7,975 bases of DNA from an uncultured Prevotella sp. (GCA_900550035.1 URQS01000090.1:1-7975); one strand, 5' to 3'; shown: positions 1 to 5,644, counted from the first letter of the stretch. A program made the numbers and translations. Notes: generated by a model not told the origin, from the sequence alone.

Positions 1-81
1 AGATACAAAATACTATGAAACTAAAAAAACTCCCCAGTATTTTTCCACTGAGCCGTATTATATAGGTGTAGCTTATGGCGT

Positions 82-117
82 TAACCCATATATGATTAAT
101 ATATACATATTGGGTTA
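82..117. repeat. Imperfect inverted repeat (hairpin) near the left edge
   Basis: TAACCCA-T-ATATG at 82-94 pairs with CATATTGGGTTA at 106-117, with a single bulged base and an 11-nt AT-rich loop. No T-run follows, so it does not look like an intrinsic terminator. It could be an operator or a scar of a former element end. It lies inside the open frame that runs to 262, which is a reason to doubt that this part of the frame is coding. Confidence 0.5.
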
Positions 118-138
118 TGTTTTGTCAACAAAATCCAT

Positions 139-146
139 TATCTTTG
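139..146 (+). promoter_or_regulatory. Possible Bacteroidetes -7 box (TATCTTTG)
   Basis: TATCTTTG fits the Bacteroidetes sigma-ABfr -7 consensus TAnnTTTG. The nearest upstream TTTG (121-124) is only 14 nt away, shorter than the usual 19-21, so the -33 element is poor. If real, it would start a transcript at about 153, just before the short coding tail and the four-helix-bundle gene. Confidence 0.25.
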
Positions 147-262
147 TAGGCATGTGTAATTGGTTATATGCCGTCATGAAGGAAATCAAGGAGCTGGAAG
201 CCAAACGAGCCGACCTTGACAAGGAGATTGAAGGGTATATGAAAGAGTTGGGAATTATTTAA

Positions 263-293
263 GTGTTAAGTGTTAGTGATTAGTGATTAAGTT
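263..293 (+). repeat. Left arm of the 31-nt inverted repeat framing the four-helix-bundle gene
   Basis: This arm is the reverse complement of 655-685 at 28 of 31 positions, with an uninterrupted 17-nt core (TTAGTGATTAGTGATTA at 273-289). It begins at the first base after the TAA at 260-262 and ends at the base before the ATG at 294. Inside it, TTAGTGA is repeated in tandem. In RNA the two arms could pair and close the whole gene into a stem-loop. Confidence 0.85.
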
Positions 294-668
294 ATGAGGG
301 ATAGTATTTTGAAAAACAAAAGTAAGGCTTTTGCTTTAAGGGTCATACGCTTATATAAATATCTGTGTGATGAGAAGAAAGAATACATTCTCTCCAAGCA
401 ACTGATGCGTAGCGGTACAAGTATCGGAGCTAACATTGCAGAGGCTTTCTATGGCCAAAGTGAAGCCGACTTTATTTCAAAACTGTCAATTGCGCAAAAA
501 GAGACAGGAGAAACTATGTATTGGTTAGAACTCTTGCATGAAAGTGATTTTTTAAAACACAACGAATATGACAGCATATATAACGATGCCGAAGAGTTGA
601 TAAAAATATTAACTTCTTCTATTAAAACCGTGAAAGAAAAAATCACGGCAAGCAAACCTAATCACTAA
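294..668 (+). CDS. Four-helix-bundle protein, S23 rRNA intervening-sequence protein (IVP) family
   Basis: A 124-residue protein, the usual length for this family, which includes proteins encoded in 23S rRNA intervening sequences and is related to the Avd accessory protein of diversity-generating retroelements. The signature region is at residues 36-51 (QLMRSGTSIGANIAEA), followed by DFISKLSIAQKE (59-70) and ETMYWLELL (73-81), which belong to the second and third helices. The N-terminal helix covers roughly 10-25 and the last about 92-116. There is no signal peptide and no catalytic motif; family members form basic pentameric bundles thought to bind nucleic acid. Function here is unknown. The gene sits tightly between the two arms of a 31-nt inverted repeat, and its last four codons and stop lie inside the right arm. 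The start at 294 abuts the left arm. Genes of this family often sit inside Bacteroidales restriction-modification loci, which fits the surroundings. Confidence 0.9.
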   Translation: MRDSILKNKSKAFALRVIRLYKYLCDEKKEYILSKQLMRSGTSIGANIAEAFYGQSEADFISKLSIAQKETGETMYWLELLHESDFLKHNEYDSIYNDAEELIKILTSSIKTVKEKITASKPNH

Positions 669-685
669 TCACTAAAACTTAATAC
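655..685 (+). repeat. Right arm of the 31-nt inverted repeat framing the four-helix-bundle gene
   Basis: Matches the reverse complement of 263-293 with three mismatches; the perfect core is 659-675 (TAATCACTAATCACTAA). It encodes the last residues (K-P-N-H) and stop of the four-helix-bundle gene and then runs into AACTTAATAC at 676-685. That last stretch also reads as the first codons (N-L-I) of the broken DUF1016 frame that follows, so the outer boundary is ambiguous. Confidence 0.85.
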
Positions 686-719
686 GTAAATGGTATCAGT
701 TTTATAATGAGCAACTTAC

Positions 720-746
720 AATTGGGCAACAAGTTGTTGCCCAATT
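720..746. repeat. 27-nt perfect palindrome in the DUF1016 linker remnant
   Basis: AATTGGGCAACAA, one central G, then TTGTTGCCCAATT: 13-nt arms with no mismatch. In the broken DUF1016 frame it encodes T-I-G-Q-Q-V-V-A-Q-L. It is not followed by a T-run, so it is not a typical terminator. Confidence 0.85.
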
Positions 747-760
747 AGACGATGTAAATA

Positions 761-777
761 TGCAACAACTTGTTGCA
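761..777. repeat. 17-nt perfect palindrome in the DUF1016 linker remnant
   Basis: TGCAACAA, one central C, then TTGTTGCA: 8-nt arms, 14 nt downstream of the larger palindrome and built from the same CAACAA/TTGTTG core. It encodes the second copy of the Q-Q-x-V-A-Q-L peptide unit in the remnant. Confidence 0.8.
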
Positions 778-903
778 CAATTACAAGAAGAATGTCTAAG
801 CTCATGTCTGAAAACATACAGAGCCAGTTGCCTACAATCGAAGACATTGAAGCAACACTTTCTGATATAAAGGAAACTAAGGATTTCAAAAAAGGGTAAT
901 GAT

Positions 904-2001
904 ATGAAAAGTAAAGATAATATACCGCAGTTCGTGAATAGCGACTCCTTCATGGCAGACAAGAACTATGTGAAGTGGTTGTCTGACTTGAAGAAACGTT
1001 TCCGCATTGCACAGCTTAAAGCTGCTGTCAAGGTGAATACAGAAATGCTCAAATTCTATTGGAGTTTGGGCGAGGACATTTGTGAGAAGCAGAAGCAATA
1101 CAAGTGGGGCGCAAACTTCATGAAAAGGTTGAGCCTTGATTTGCGTGCAGAATTTCCAGAAGCTGAGGGATTTTCTGTTGTCAACTTGTACTATATCAAA
1201 CGTTGGTTTGTTTTTTATTCTTCGCATACAAACTTTTTTTACCAAGCTGGTAAAAAATTACAAGATGTGGAAAATTCAACAATACCAATGCCAGACATCT
1301 TGCTTTGTGTGCCTTGGAGACACCAGACTGTAATAGTATCCAAATGTGAGAATATAAAAACTGCTTTGTTTTATCTCAAAAAGGTGCTTGTTGATAACAT
1401 GAGCCGTACCGAGTTAGTACATGCTATTGAAACCAAATTGTACGAGCACACAGGCAAGGCTTTGAATAACTTTGATGTTACACTGCCACAACCTCAAAAC
1501 GCACTGGCAACAGAGATCATAAAAGACCCTTATAAGTTGGATTTCCTCTCATTGCCGGGCAAGTTCAGCGAAATGGACTTGGAGAATAAATTGGCTACAA
1601 ATATCACTCGCTTCCTCTTGGAACTGGGTAAAGGGTTTGCGTATGTCGGTCGGCAAATGGAACTTGATACGCCAAGTGGTAAGTCTTACTTCCCCGACAT
1701 GGTGTTCTATCATACTCGGCTGAAATGCTATGTGGTGGTGGAACTAAAGATTGTGGATTTTATGCCAGAGTTCATTGGTAAACTGAATTTCTACGTTTCG
1801 GCGGCAGACGAGTTGCTTAGAGGCGAAGGAGACAATCCAAGCATCGGTATTCTTCTTTGCAAAGACAAAGATTCCTCCGTTGTAGAATGGTCTCTGCGTG
1901 GTATCACCACTCCTTTGGGTGTGGCAAGTTACCAGTTACAAGAGGTTTATGAGAGGACATTACTTGAAATCAAGCAGGAAGTCTCTGAGGAAGAAGAGTA
2001 A
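904..2001 (+). CDS. DUF1016 (YhcG-type) PDDEXK nuclease family protein
   Basis: A 365-residue cytoplasmic protein of normal length for the family. The N-terminal DUF1016 domain spans about 18-108, with FYWSLGEDICEKQ at 51-63 and GFSVVNLYYIKRWFVFY near its end. A variable linker follows (about 106-135), then the nuclease domain from VPWRH (136-140) to about 345. The PDDEXK core is visible: D265 in SYFPDMVFYH and E280-L-K282 in VVVELK, with Q251 in FAYVGRQ just upstream. Also conserved are KALNNFDVTLP, DPYKLDFLSL and IGKLNFYVSA. All core catalytic residues are present, so it may be active. Family members are common in restriction and other defence islands, but their substrate is not well established. 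The C-terminus ends in QEVSEEEE and lacks the LPTIEDIE-type tail seen in the broken paralogue upstream. Start 904 was chosen as the first ATG; the ATG at 952 (MADKNYVKWL) is an alternative. Confidence 0.9.
   Translation: MKSKDNIPQFVNSDSFMADKNYVKWLSDLKKRFRIAQLKAAVKVNTEMLKFYWSLGEDICEKQKQYKWGANFMKRLSLDLRAEFPEAEGFSVVNLYYIKRWFVFYSSHTNFFYQAGKKLQDVENSTIPMPDILLCVPWRHQTVIVSKCENIKTALFYLKKVLVDNMSRTELVHAIETKLYEHTGKALNNFDVTLPQPQNALATEIIKDPYKLDFLSLPGKFSEMDLENKLATNITRFLLELGKGFAYVGRQMELDTPSGKSYFPDMVFYHTRLKCYVVVELKIVDFMPEFIGKLNFYVSAADELLRGEGDNPSIGILLCKDKDSSVVEWSLRGITTPLGVASYQLQEVYERTLLEIKQEVSEEEE
1235..1257. repeat. Perfect inverted repeat inside the DUF1016 gene, at the linker
   Basis: TTTTTTACCA, a 3-nt AGC spacer, then TGGTAAAAAA: 10-nt arms without mismatch. 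It encodes the F-F-Y-Q-A-G-K-K part of the interdomain linker, the same protein position as the palindromes in the upstream remnant. Confidence 0.75.
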
Positions 2002-2017
2002 GAATTTTTGAAATCTG

Positions 2018-2053
2018 CCACAAGTTGTGGAAGAAATTGTCTACCAAGTTGGT
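2018..2053. repeat. Two short palindromes downstream of the DUF1016 gene
   Basis: CCACAAGTTGTGG (2018-2030; 6-nt arms around G) and ACCAAGTTGGT (2043-2053; 5-nt arms around G) share the CAAGTTG core of the large palindrome at 720-746. They lie just after the DUF1016 stop. One frame through them (2015-2095) reads L-P-Q-V-V-E-E-I-V-Y-Q-V, faintly like DUF1016 linker repeats, so this may be another decayed linker piece. No T-run follows either palindrome. Confidence 0.55.
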
Positions 2054-2122
2054 GGACGAATAAAACCATGTAATTGGTATGTAACTGAGCCATGATTGGT
2101 GAATTAAAATTAAGGATTAAAA

Positions 2123-2614
2123 ATGACAACGACAAAAAATAACGAACATAAGAAACTCAATGTCCCAAAATGGTGATGAAGTTCGGAGTAAAGAACGAGT
2201 GGATGAGCTATTGCGAGTGGGACATCAAGTACCCAACGACTGAGACCAACAAGGAAATTGAGGTGCTGACGGTGGCACACCACAAAAAGATCCTCAATTT
2301 CATCAAACAGAACTTCACTTTCCGCAACCTCGGTATCTTATGTACTGACTAATGAGGATAAGCCGACAGAACCACGCACATATCGCAACTACTACCACAG
2401 ATTAATGAAACGTCTCGACATTCCTCGACTAAAGTACCACGGACTGCGCCATAGTTTTGCTACACGATGCATAGAGAGCAACTGTGACTATAAGACTGTC
2501 AGCGTGTTGCTTGGTCATGCCAACATCACAACAACACTCAACCTATATGTTCACCCGAACATGGAACAGAAGAAACGTTGTATCACCAAGATGTTCAAGT
2601 CTCTTGGAAAATAA
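2123..2614 (+). pseudogene. Tyrosine recombinase (phage-type integrase) gene broken by two internal deletions
   Basis: Three pieces of one gene lie in order. A 17-residue N-terminus from the ATG at 2123 ends at a TGA (2174-2176). The next piece, in another frame from 2170, carries GVKNEWMSYCEWDIKYP and NFIKQNFTFRNLGI, the end of the core-binding domain and the start of the catalytic domain. About 2340 the frame changes again to VLTNEDKPTEPRTYRNYY and the C-terminal catalytic half. In the 69-residue piece from ATG 2405, H12 and R15 (HGLRH), H38 (LLGHANITTT) and the nucleophile Y48 (LNLYVHP) are all present. The first catalytic arginine (usually in a CTGLRIGE-like box) and neighbouring strands are missing at the second junction. 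The gene cannot make a complete recombinase. The C-terminal piece could be translated alone but would lack the first arginine. Recombinases of this kind sit beside hsdS genes in Bacteroidales R-M loci and invert specificity segments. Confidence 0.8.
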
Positions 2615-2642
2615 AACGAAATGATAGGGTAGAGGCAGTTCT

Positions 2643-4364
2643 TTACTTTCTGAACATTCCCACTCTATGGCTCACGCCCTTGCGGTTGAGTGTACGTAGA
2701 ACGTATACTCCTTGTGGCAGAGTATTGACGTTGATGGTGCTTGTGCGACGATAGGGCATGGTGGTAATGGCTGTATGCTGCATCGACTCTACTATCAGAA
2801 AGTCGGCATCGGTGAGTGCGGTGTATTTGGGCAGCGTTACGTTGTGGCCGTCGCATGGCAGTATGGCTTTGTGGCTTATACTTTTGTTGCAGCAGCTTGA
2901 GCCGACGGGTGCTATGAAGTCGTCGCACGGCTGCTGTAGGGGTGCGCTCTCGTTGCCATAGCGGTCAGTGGCGCATACGGCGTAGTACATGCAGCTGTTG
3001 TCGGGTATGGTCAGCTGGCGACTTTGGCGGCGGGTGGCTATAAGATTGCGTGCGTCGTCGATGTCTACAGGATATTCTGTCGAGCCGTACACGTTGAACA
3101 GCATCATGGTAGTGTCAGCCACGGTGTGTCGCCACGACACAGTGGCTGTGCCGTTGCCGTTAGGCGTGATGCTGAGGTTTTGAGGTGCATCGGGGCGTAC
3201 ATTGCTCTGCCATGTCATAGGGGGAACGAGCGACGCATACTGTGAGTATTCGTTGCGGGCGTATTGGTATATGCCCTTGGTATCGTCGGTGAAGAATTTT
3301 GAGCGGAAATAGGCGTGGCCCAATCCCTCGGCACGCAGAAACTCCAGTTCGCGTGTTATGTCGCTCAGAGGCCAGTCGCGCTCGCGTGGCGACATGAAGT
3401 ATATGCCAAGTCCGGGCACAATGATGCGTCCGTGGCTGCGCTCCTTCCAGTCGAGAGCGAAGGGGAAGAAGTCGTTGTCGCGAAAGTACATCATCGGGAA
3501 CAGCTCGTCCATCAGTCCGTCGCGCAACCATAGTTCGGCATCCTGGCAGACCTTGGTGTTGGCGTTCCATCCACGGCTCCAGTAGCGCTGCGTGTCGTCA
3601 TACTTGCCTATGGGCGAGCAGCTCATCTTCACCCACGGCTTTATGCTTTTCACACGACGGGATATAGTACGTACGATGCGTGTGATGTTGTCGCGACCCT
3701 TGTCGCGTGACATGGTCTTCAGTTTGGGCAGTTCTTCTGGATAGCGGATGTAGTCGAGATGGATGCCGTCCACGTCGTAAGCGCGAGTCACTTCAGCGCA
3801 GATGCCTGCCAGATAGTCGGCTGTCTGCTGCGTCTCGGGATTCATGTATCCGTCGGCCTTGATGCGTATGATGTTGCGTGGCATCTTCTTGCGCAGCAGT
3901 TTGCATCCCAGTGCGTCCCATTTGCCTACAGGCATGGTTACAATCCAAGCATGCAGCTCCATGCCGCGTCGGTGGCATTCGTTTATAGCAAACTGCAAAG
4001 CGTCGTAGCCAGGAGCCTTGCCGGGGTGTCCCGACAGACATCCGTCCCACGGTTCGTATGCCGAAGGATATATCACTGTGCCGCGTACACGTGTCTGTAG
4101 CAGTATGGTGTTGATGCCGGCAGACTGTAGCTGGTCGAGAATACGGCGCAATTCGTCCTTCTGCTTTTCTATAGAGCGGGCCGACTGGGCGTAAGAGTGG
4201 GGCCAGTCTATTCCGCCTATGGTAGTGAGCCATACTGCTCGCACTTCGTGTTTGGGCGGTATGGCAGTGCAAAGGGCTGTCTGTGCCGTGCCGGTGGCGG
4301 TGTGTGCAGTCATTGCCAGGATGGCAATGATGAGTGAAAATATATATGGGTGGATTTTTCTCAT
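2643..4364 (-). CDS. Secreted GHL10-type (glycosyl-hydrolase-like 10, DUF187/YngK-like) glycosidase
   Basis: A 573-residue protein exported by a signal peptide (MRKIHPYIFSLIIAILAMTA, processing near residues 25-29). The GHL10 barrel covers about 39-385, with EVRAVWLTTIGGIDWP at its start, LLQTRVRGTVIYPSAYEPW (88-106), GMELHAWIV (134-142) and DVDGIHLDYIRYP (197-209), the typical acidic strand-end motif of the family. MMYFRDNDFF and VPGLGIYFM mark the late strands. A fibronectin type III-like region follows (about 390-478). The last 60 residues end in LPQGVYVLRTLNRKGVSHR, resembling a type IX secretion sorting domain. Family members are thought to act on cell-wall or extracellular glycans, but the substrate is unknown. 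Start 4364 was chosen because the upstream GTG at 4394 falls inside the -7 promoter box and would place the signal peptide internally. The gene diverges from the outer-membrane protein gene. Confidence 0.88.
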   Translation of the reverse strand: MRKIHPYIFSLIIAILAMTAHTATGTAQTALCTAIPPKHEVRAVWLTTIGGIDWPHSYAQSARSIEKQKDELRRILDQLQSAGINTILLQTRVRGTVIYPSAYEPWDGCLSGHPGKAPGYDALQFAINECHRRGMELHAWIVTMPVGKWDALGCKLLRKKMPRNIIRIKADGYMNPETQQTADYLAGICAEVTRAYDVDGIHLDYIRYPEELPKLKTMSRDKGRDNITRIVRTISRRVKSIKPWVKMSCSPIGKYDDTQRYWSRGWNANTKVCQDAELWLRDGLMDELFPMMYFRDNDFFPFALDWKERSHGRIIVPGLGIYFMSPRERDWPLSDITRELEFLRAEGLGHAYFRSKFFTDDTKGIYQYARNEYSQYASLVPPMTWQSNVRPDAPQNLSITPNGNGTATVSWRHTVADTTMMLFNVYGSTEYPVDIDDARNLIATRRQSRQLTIPDNSCMYYAVCATDRYGNESAPLQQPCDDFIAPVGSSCCNKSISHKAILPCDGHNVTLPKYTALTDADFLIVESMQHTAITTMPYRRTSTINVNTLPQGVYVLRTLNRKGVSHRVGMFRK

Positions 4365-4393
4365 TTTGTGTTCGCTTTTTTGCAATTGAACCA

Positions 4394-4401
4394 CAAAGGT
4401 A
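4394..4401 (-). promoter_or_regulatory. -7 promoter box of the GHL10 gene (TACCTTTG on the minus strand)
   Basis: Read on the minus strand, TACCTTTG matches TAnnTTTG. It lies about 30 nt upstream of the chosen ATG at 4364, giving a short leader. No TTTG is seen about 20 nt further upstream, so the -33 element is weak. Confidence 0.5.
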
Positions 4402-4434
4402 GCTATATTTTTCTGTTTCGGACGGCATATTGTC

Positions 4435-4463
4435 TTGTTTTAGAAATATATTATGTAAATTTG
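4435..4463 (+). promoter_or_regulatory. Promoter of the outer-membrane beta-barrel gene
   Basis: TTG at 4435-4437, an 18-nt spacer, then TAAATTTG at 4456-4463 gives a Bacteroidetes-type promoter. The start codon is at 4493, about 30 nt downstream. It lies back to back with the minus-strand promoter of the GHL10 gene. Confidence 0.6.
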
Positions 4464-4492
4464 CAACTATTCAAATCAAAAACAATCAGATT

Positions 4493-4990
4493 ATGAGAAA
4501 GAAATTAATGGCAATGGTTGTGGCTCTGTTTGCAGCCGTTACTGCAAATGCCCAGTTTGAGGAGGGCAAGGTATATGTAGGTGGATCGCTTACAGGCCTT
4601 AACATGAAATATACCGGTTCGGAGAAGTTCTCGGTAGGCACACAGGTTCAGGCAGGACTGTTTGTAGCCGACGACATGCTGCTTCTCGGTCAGGTGGGAT
4701 ATGAGCACTCAGGCAATAAGGCCATATCCGACAAGTACACCGTAGGTGTGGGCGGACGCTACTACATCGAGCAGAACGGCATCTATCTTGGCGTAAACTG
4801 CAAGTATGTACATGCAGGCAAGAAGTTCAACGACGTGATGCCAGGCGTGGAGGTTGGCTATGCCTTTTTCCTCAATGATGCGGTGACGGTAGAGCCGGCT
4901 ATCTATTACGACCAGTCGTTCAAGAACCATAAGGATTATTCTACCATCGGCTTCAAGATTGGTGTGGGCGTTTATCTGTTCAAGCAATAA
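4493..4990 (+). CDS. Small outer-membrane beta-barrel protein
   Basis: A 165-residue protein with a clear signal peptide (MRKKLMAMVVALFAAVTANA, cleaved before Q21). The mature part shows alternating strand patterns typical of small 8-stranded barrels: GKVYVGGSLTGLNMKY, TQVQAGLFVADDMLLLGQVG, YTVGVGGRYYI, GIYLGVNCKYV, GVEVGYAFF, VTVEPAIYY and IGFKIGVGVYLF. The last strand ends with an aromatic residue two from the end (F163-K-Q), close to the usual barrel-assembly signal. It resembles the outer-membrane protein beta-barrel families (OMP_b-brl type). No peptidoglycan-binding OmpA domain is present. The longer frame from 4430 was rejected because it would run through the promoter and put 21 residues before the signal peptide. 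Its exact role is unknown. Confidence 0.85.
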   Translation: MRKKLMAMVVALFAAVTANAQFEEGKVYVGGSLTGLNMKYTGSEKFSVGTQVQAGLFVADDMLLLGQVGYEHSGNKAISDKYTVGVGGRYYIEQNGIYLGVNCKYVHAGKKFNDVMPGVEVGYAFFLNDAVTVEPAIYYDQSFKNHKDYSTIGFKIGVGVYLFKQ

Positions 4991-5029
4991 TCCCGATTTT
5001 GGGTCAGACTATATCTATATTTCATACTG

Positions 5030-5644
5030 ATGGATAATGCATATCCCTCCAAACTGCTTGAGAAAGCAGTGGGAGAATTTTCTAAATTACCGGGCATAGG
5101 TCGCAAGACAGCCTTGCGGCTTGTGCTCAATATGCTGCGCCGCTCGGAAGAGGAGGTAGAGGAGTTTGCCGGTGCTGTGTCGCGACTGCGCAAGGACGTC
5201 AAGTACTGCCGCGTGTGCCACAACATCAGCGACACCGAAGTGTGCCCTATATGCTCCGACACCCATCGCGATGCGTCTACAATATGCGTAGTCGAGAACA
5301 TACGCGACGTTATGGCGGTGGAGAATACTCAGCAGTATGGCGGACTGTATCATGTCCTGGGCGGAATCATTTCGCCTATGGACGGCATCGGTCCGTCAGA
5401 CATCGAGATTGATTCGCTCGTGAAGCGTGTGGCAGAAGGAGGAGTGCGCGAGGTGATTCTGGCACTCAGCTCTACTATGGAGGGCGACACCACCAACTTC
5501 TACATATCGCGCAAGCTGGCTCCATACGATGTCGAGCTGAGCGTGATTGCGCGTGGCATATCTGTAGGCGACGAACTGGAGTATACCGATGAGGTGACTC
5601 TTGGACGCGCTATTATTAACCGTACTAAAATGACTGGAAAATGA
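5030..5644 (+). CDS. recR: Recombination mediator protein RecR
   Basis: RecR acts with RecO (and RecF) to load RecA on single-stranded DNA gaps during recombinational repair in the cytoplasm. The 204-residue length is normal. In order: the helix-hairpin-helix region (LPGIGRKTALRLVLNML, 20-36), the four-cysteine zinc finger C60-x2-C63-x8-C72-x2-C75, and the Toprim domain (about 83-178) with VVENIRDVMAVE and YHVLGGIISPMDGIGP (107-122). The C-terminal segment is ISVGDELEYTDEVTLGRAI. All expected landmarks are intact. The 39-nt gap after the outer-membrane gene contains TTTG (4998) and TATATTTC (5016), a poorly spaced possible promoter. The last codons overlap the start of the next gene by 4 nt (ATGA at 5641), so the two are probably translationally coupled. 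Confidence 0.97.
   Translation: MDNAYPSKLLEKAVGEFSKLPGIGRKTALRLVLNMLRRSEEEVEEFAGAVSRLRKDVKYCRVCHNISDTEVCPICSDTHRDASTICVVENIRDVMAVENTQQYGGLYHVLGGIISPMDGIGPSDIEIDSLVKRVAEGGVREVILALSSTMEGDTTNFYISRKLAPYDVELSVIARGISVGDELEYTDEVTLGRAIINRTKMTGK

Larger units (their letters stand above)
2..262 (+). pseudogene. C-terminal remnant resembling a type I restriction-modification methyltransferase subunit (HsdM), cut by the window edge
   Basis: This frame is open from the first bases of the window to a TAA at 260-262, without any stop. The last 28 residues, from the ATG at 176, are rich in charged residues and helix-forming (KEIKELEAKRADLDKEI, then GYMKELGII at the end). That pattern matches the coiled C-terminal tail of many HsdM-type N6-adenine methyltransferases. 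Residues before about position 165 do not look like HsdM: they are aromatic, AT-rich and contain a DNA inverted repeat. The tail may therefore be a fragment joined to unrelated sequence, or the upstream part may be non-coding with translation starting at 152 or 176. No methyltransferase catalytic motif (NPPF/Y) lies inside the window. The HsdM assignment rests on tail similarity recalled by eye and on the restriction-island neighbours, so it is tentative. Confidence 0.4.
676..899 (+). pseudogene. Remnant of a DUF1016/YhcG-type PDDEXK nuclease gene with most of the gene deleted
   Basis: The frame from 676 reads N-L-I-R-K-W-Y-Q-F-Y, then LTIGQQVVAQL and QQLVAQLQEE. This matches the end of the DUF1016 N-terminal domain and its linker; the intact neighbour has NLYYIKRWFVFY at the same place. 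After about 787 the frame loses its resemblance and stops at 868-870. A different frame, open from ATG 792 to TAA 897-899 (35 residues), reads ENIQSQLPTIEDIEATLSDI, which resembles the C-terminal tail of many DUF1016 proteins. Linker joined directly to tail means that the whole nuclease domain is gone and the reading frame is shifted, so no active enzyme is made. The 35-residue frame could still be expressed as a small protein. Its stop lies 4 nt before the ATG of the full-length paralogue. The tail assignment is from memory of the family and needs alignment. Confidence 0.6.

Noticed and set aside
720..777. The two palindromes considered as the start of a CRISPR array or transposon end
   Set aside because: There are no regularly spaced identical repeats with variable spacers, and no transposase or target duplication is adjacent.
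886..1245. Minus-strand open frame of 119 codons across the start of the DUF1016 gene
   Set aside because: It is the shadow of a well-supported plus-strand gene with conserved motifs; its peptide shows no recognisable domain.
155..2078. A 10-nt repeat TGTAATTGGT at 155-164 and 2069-2078, considered as possible attachment or duplication ends of the island
   Set aside because: Ten AT-rich bases over 2 kb can match by chance, neither copy sits at a clear boundary, and the flanks do not extend the match.
3793..4428. Minus-strand frame of 211 codons overlapping the GHL10 gene in another frame
   Set aside because: The GHL10 frame has a signal peptide and family motifs; this one is an out-of-frame shadow rich in His, Arg and Thr.
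4991..5003. CCCGATTTTGGG considered as a terminator after the outer-membrane gene
   Set aside because: The stem is only 3 bp and no T-run follows.
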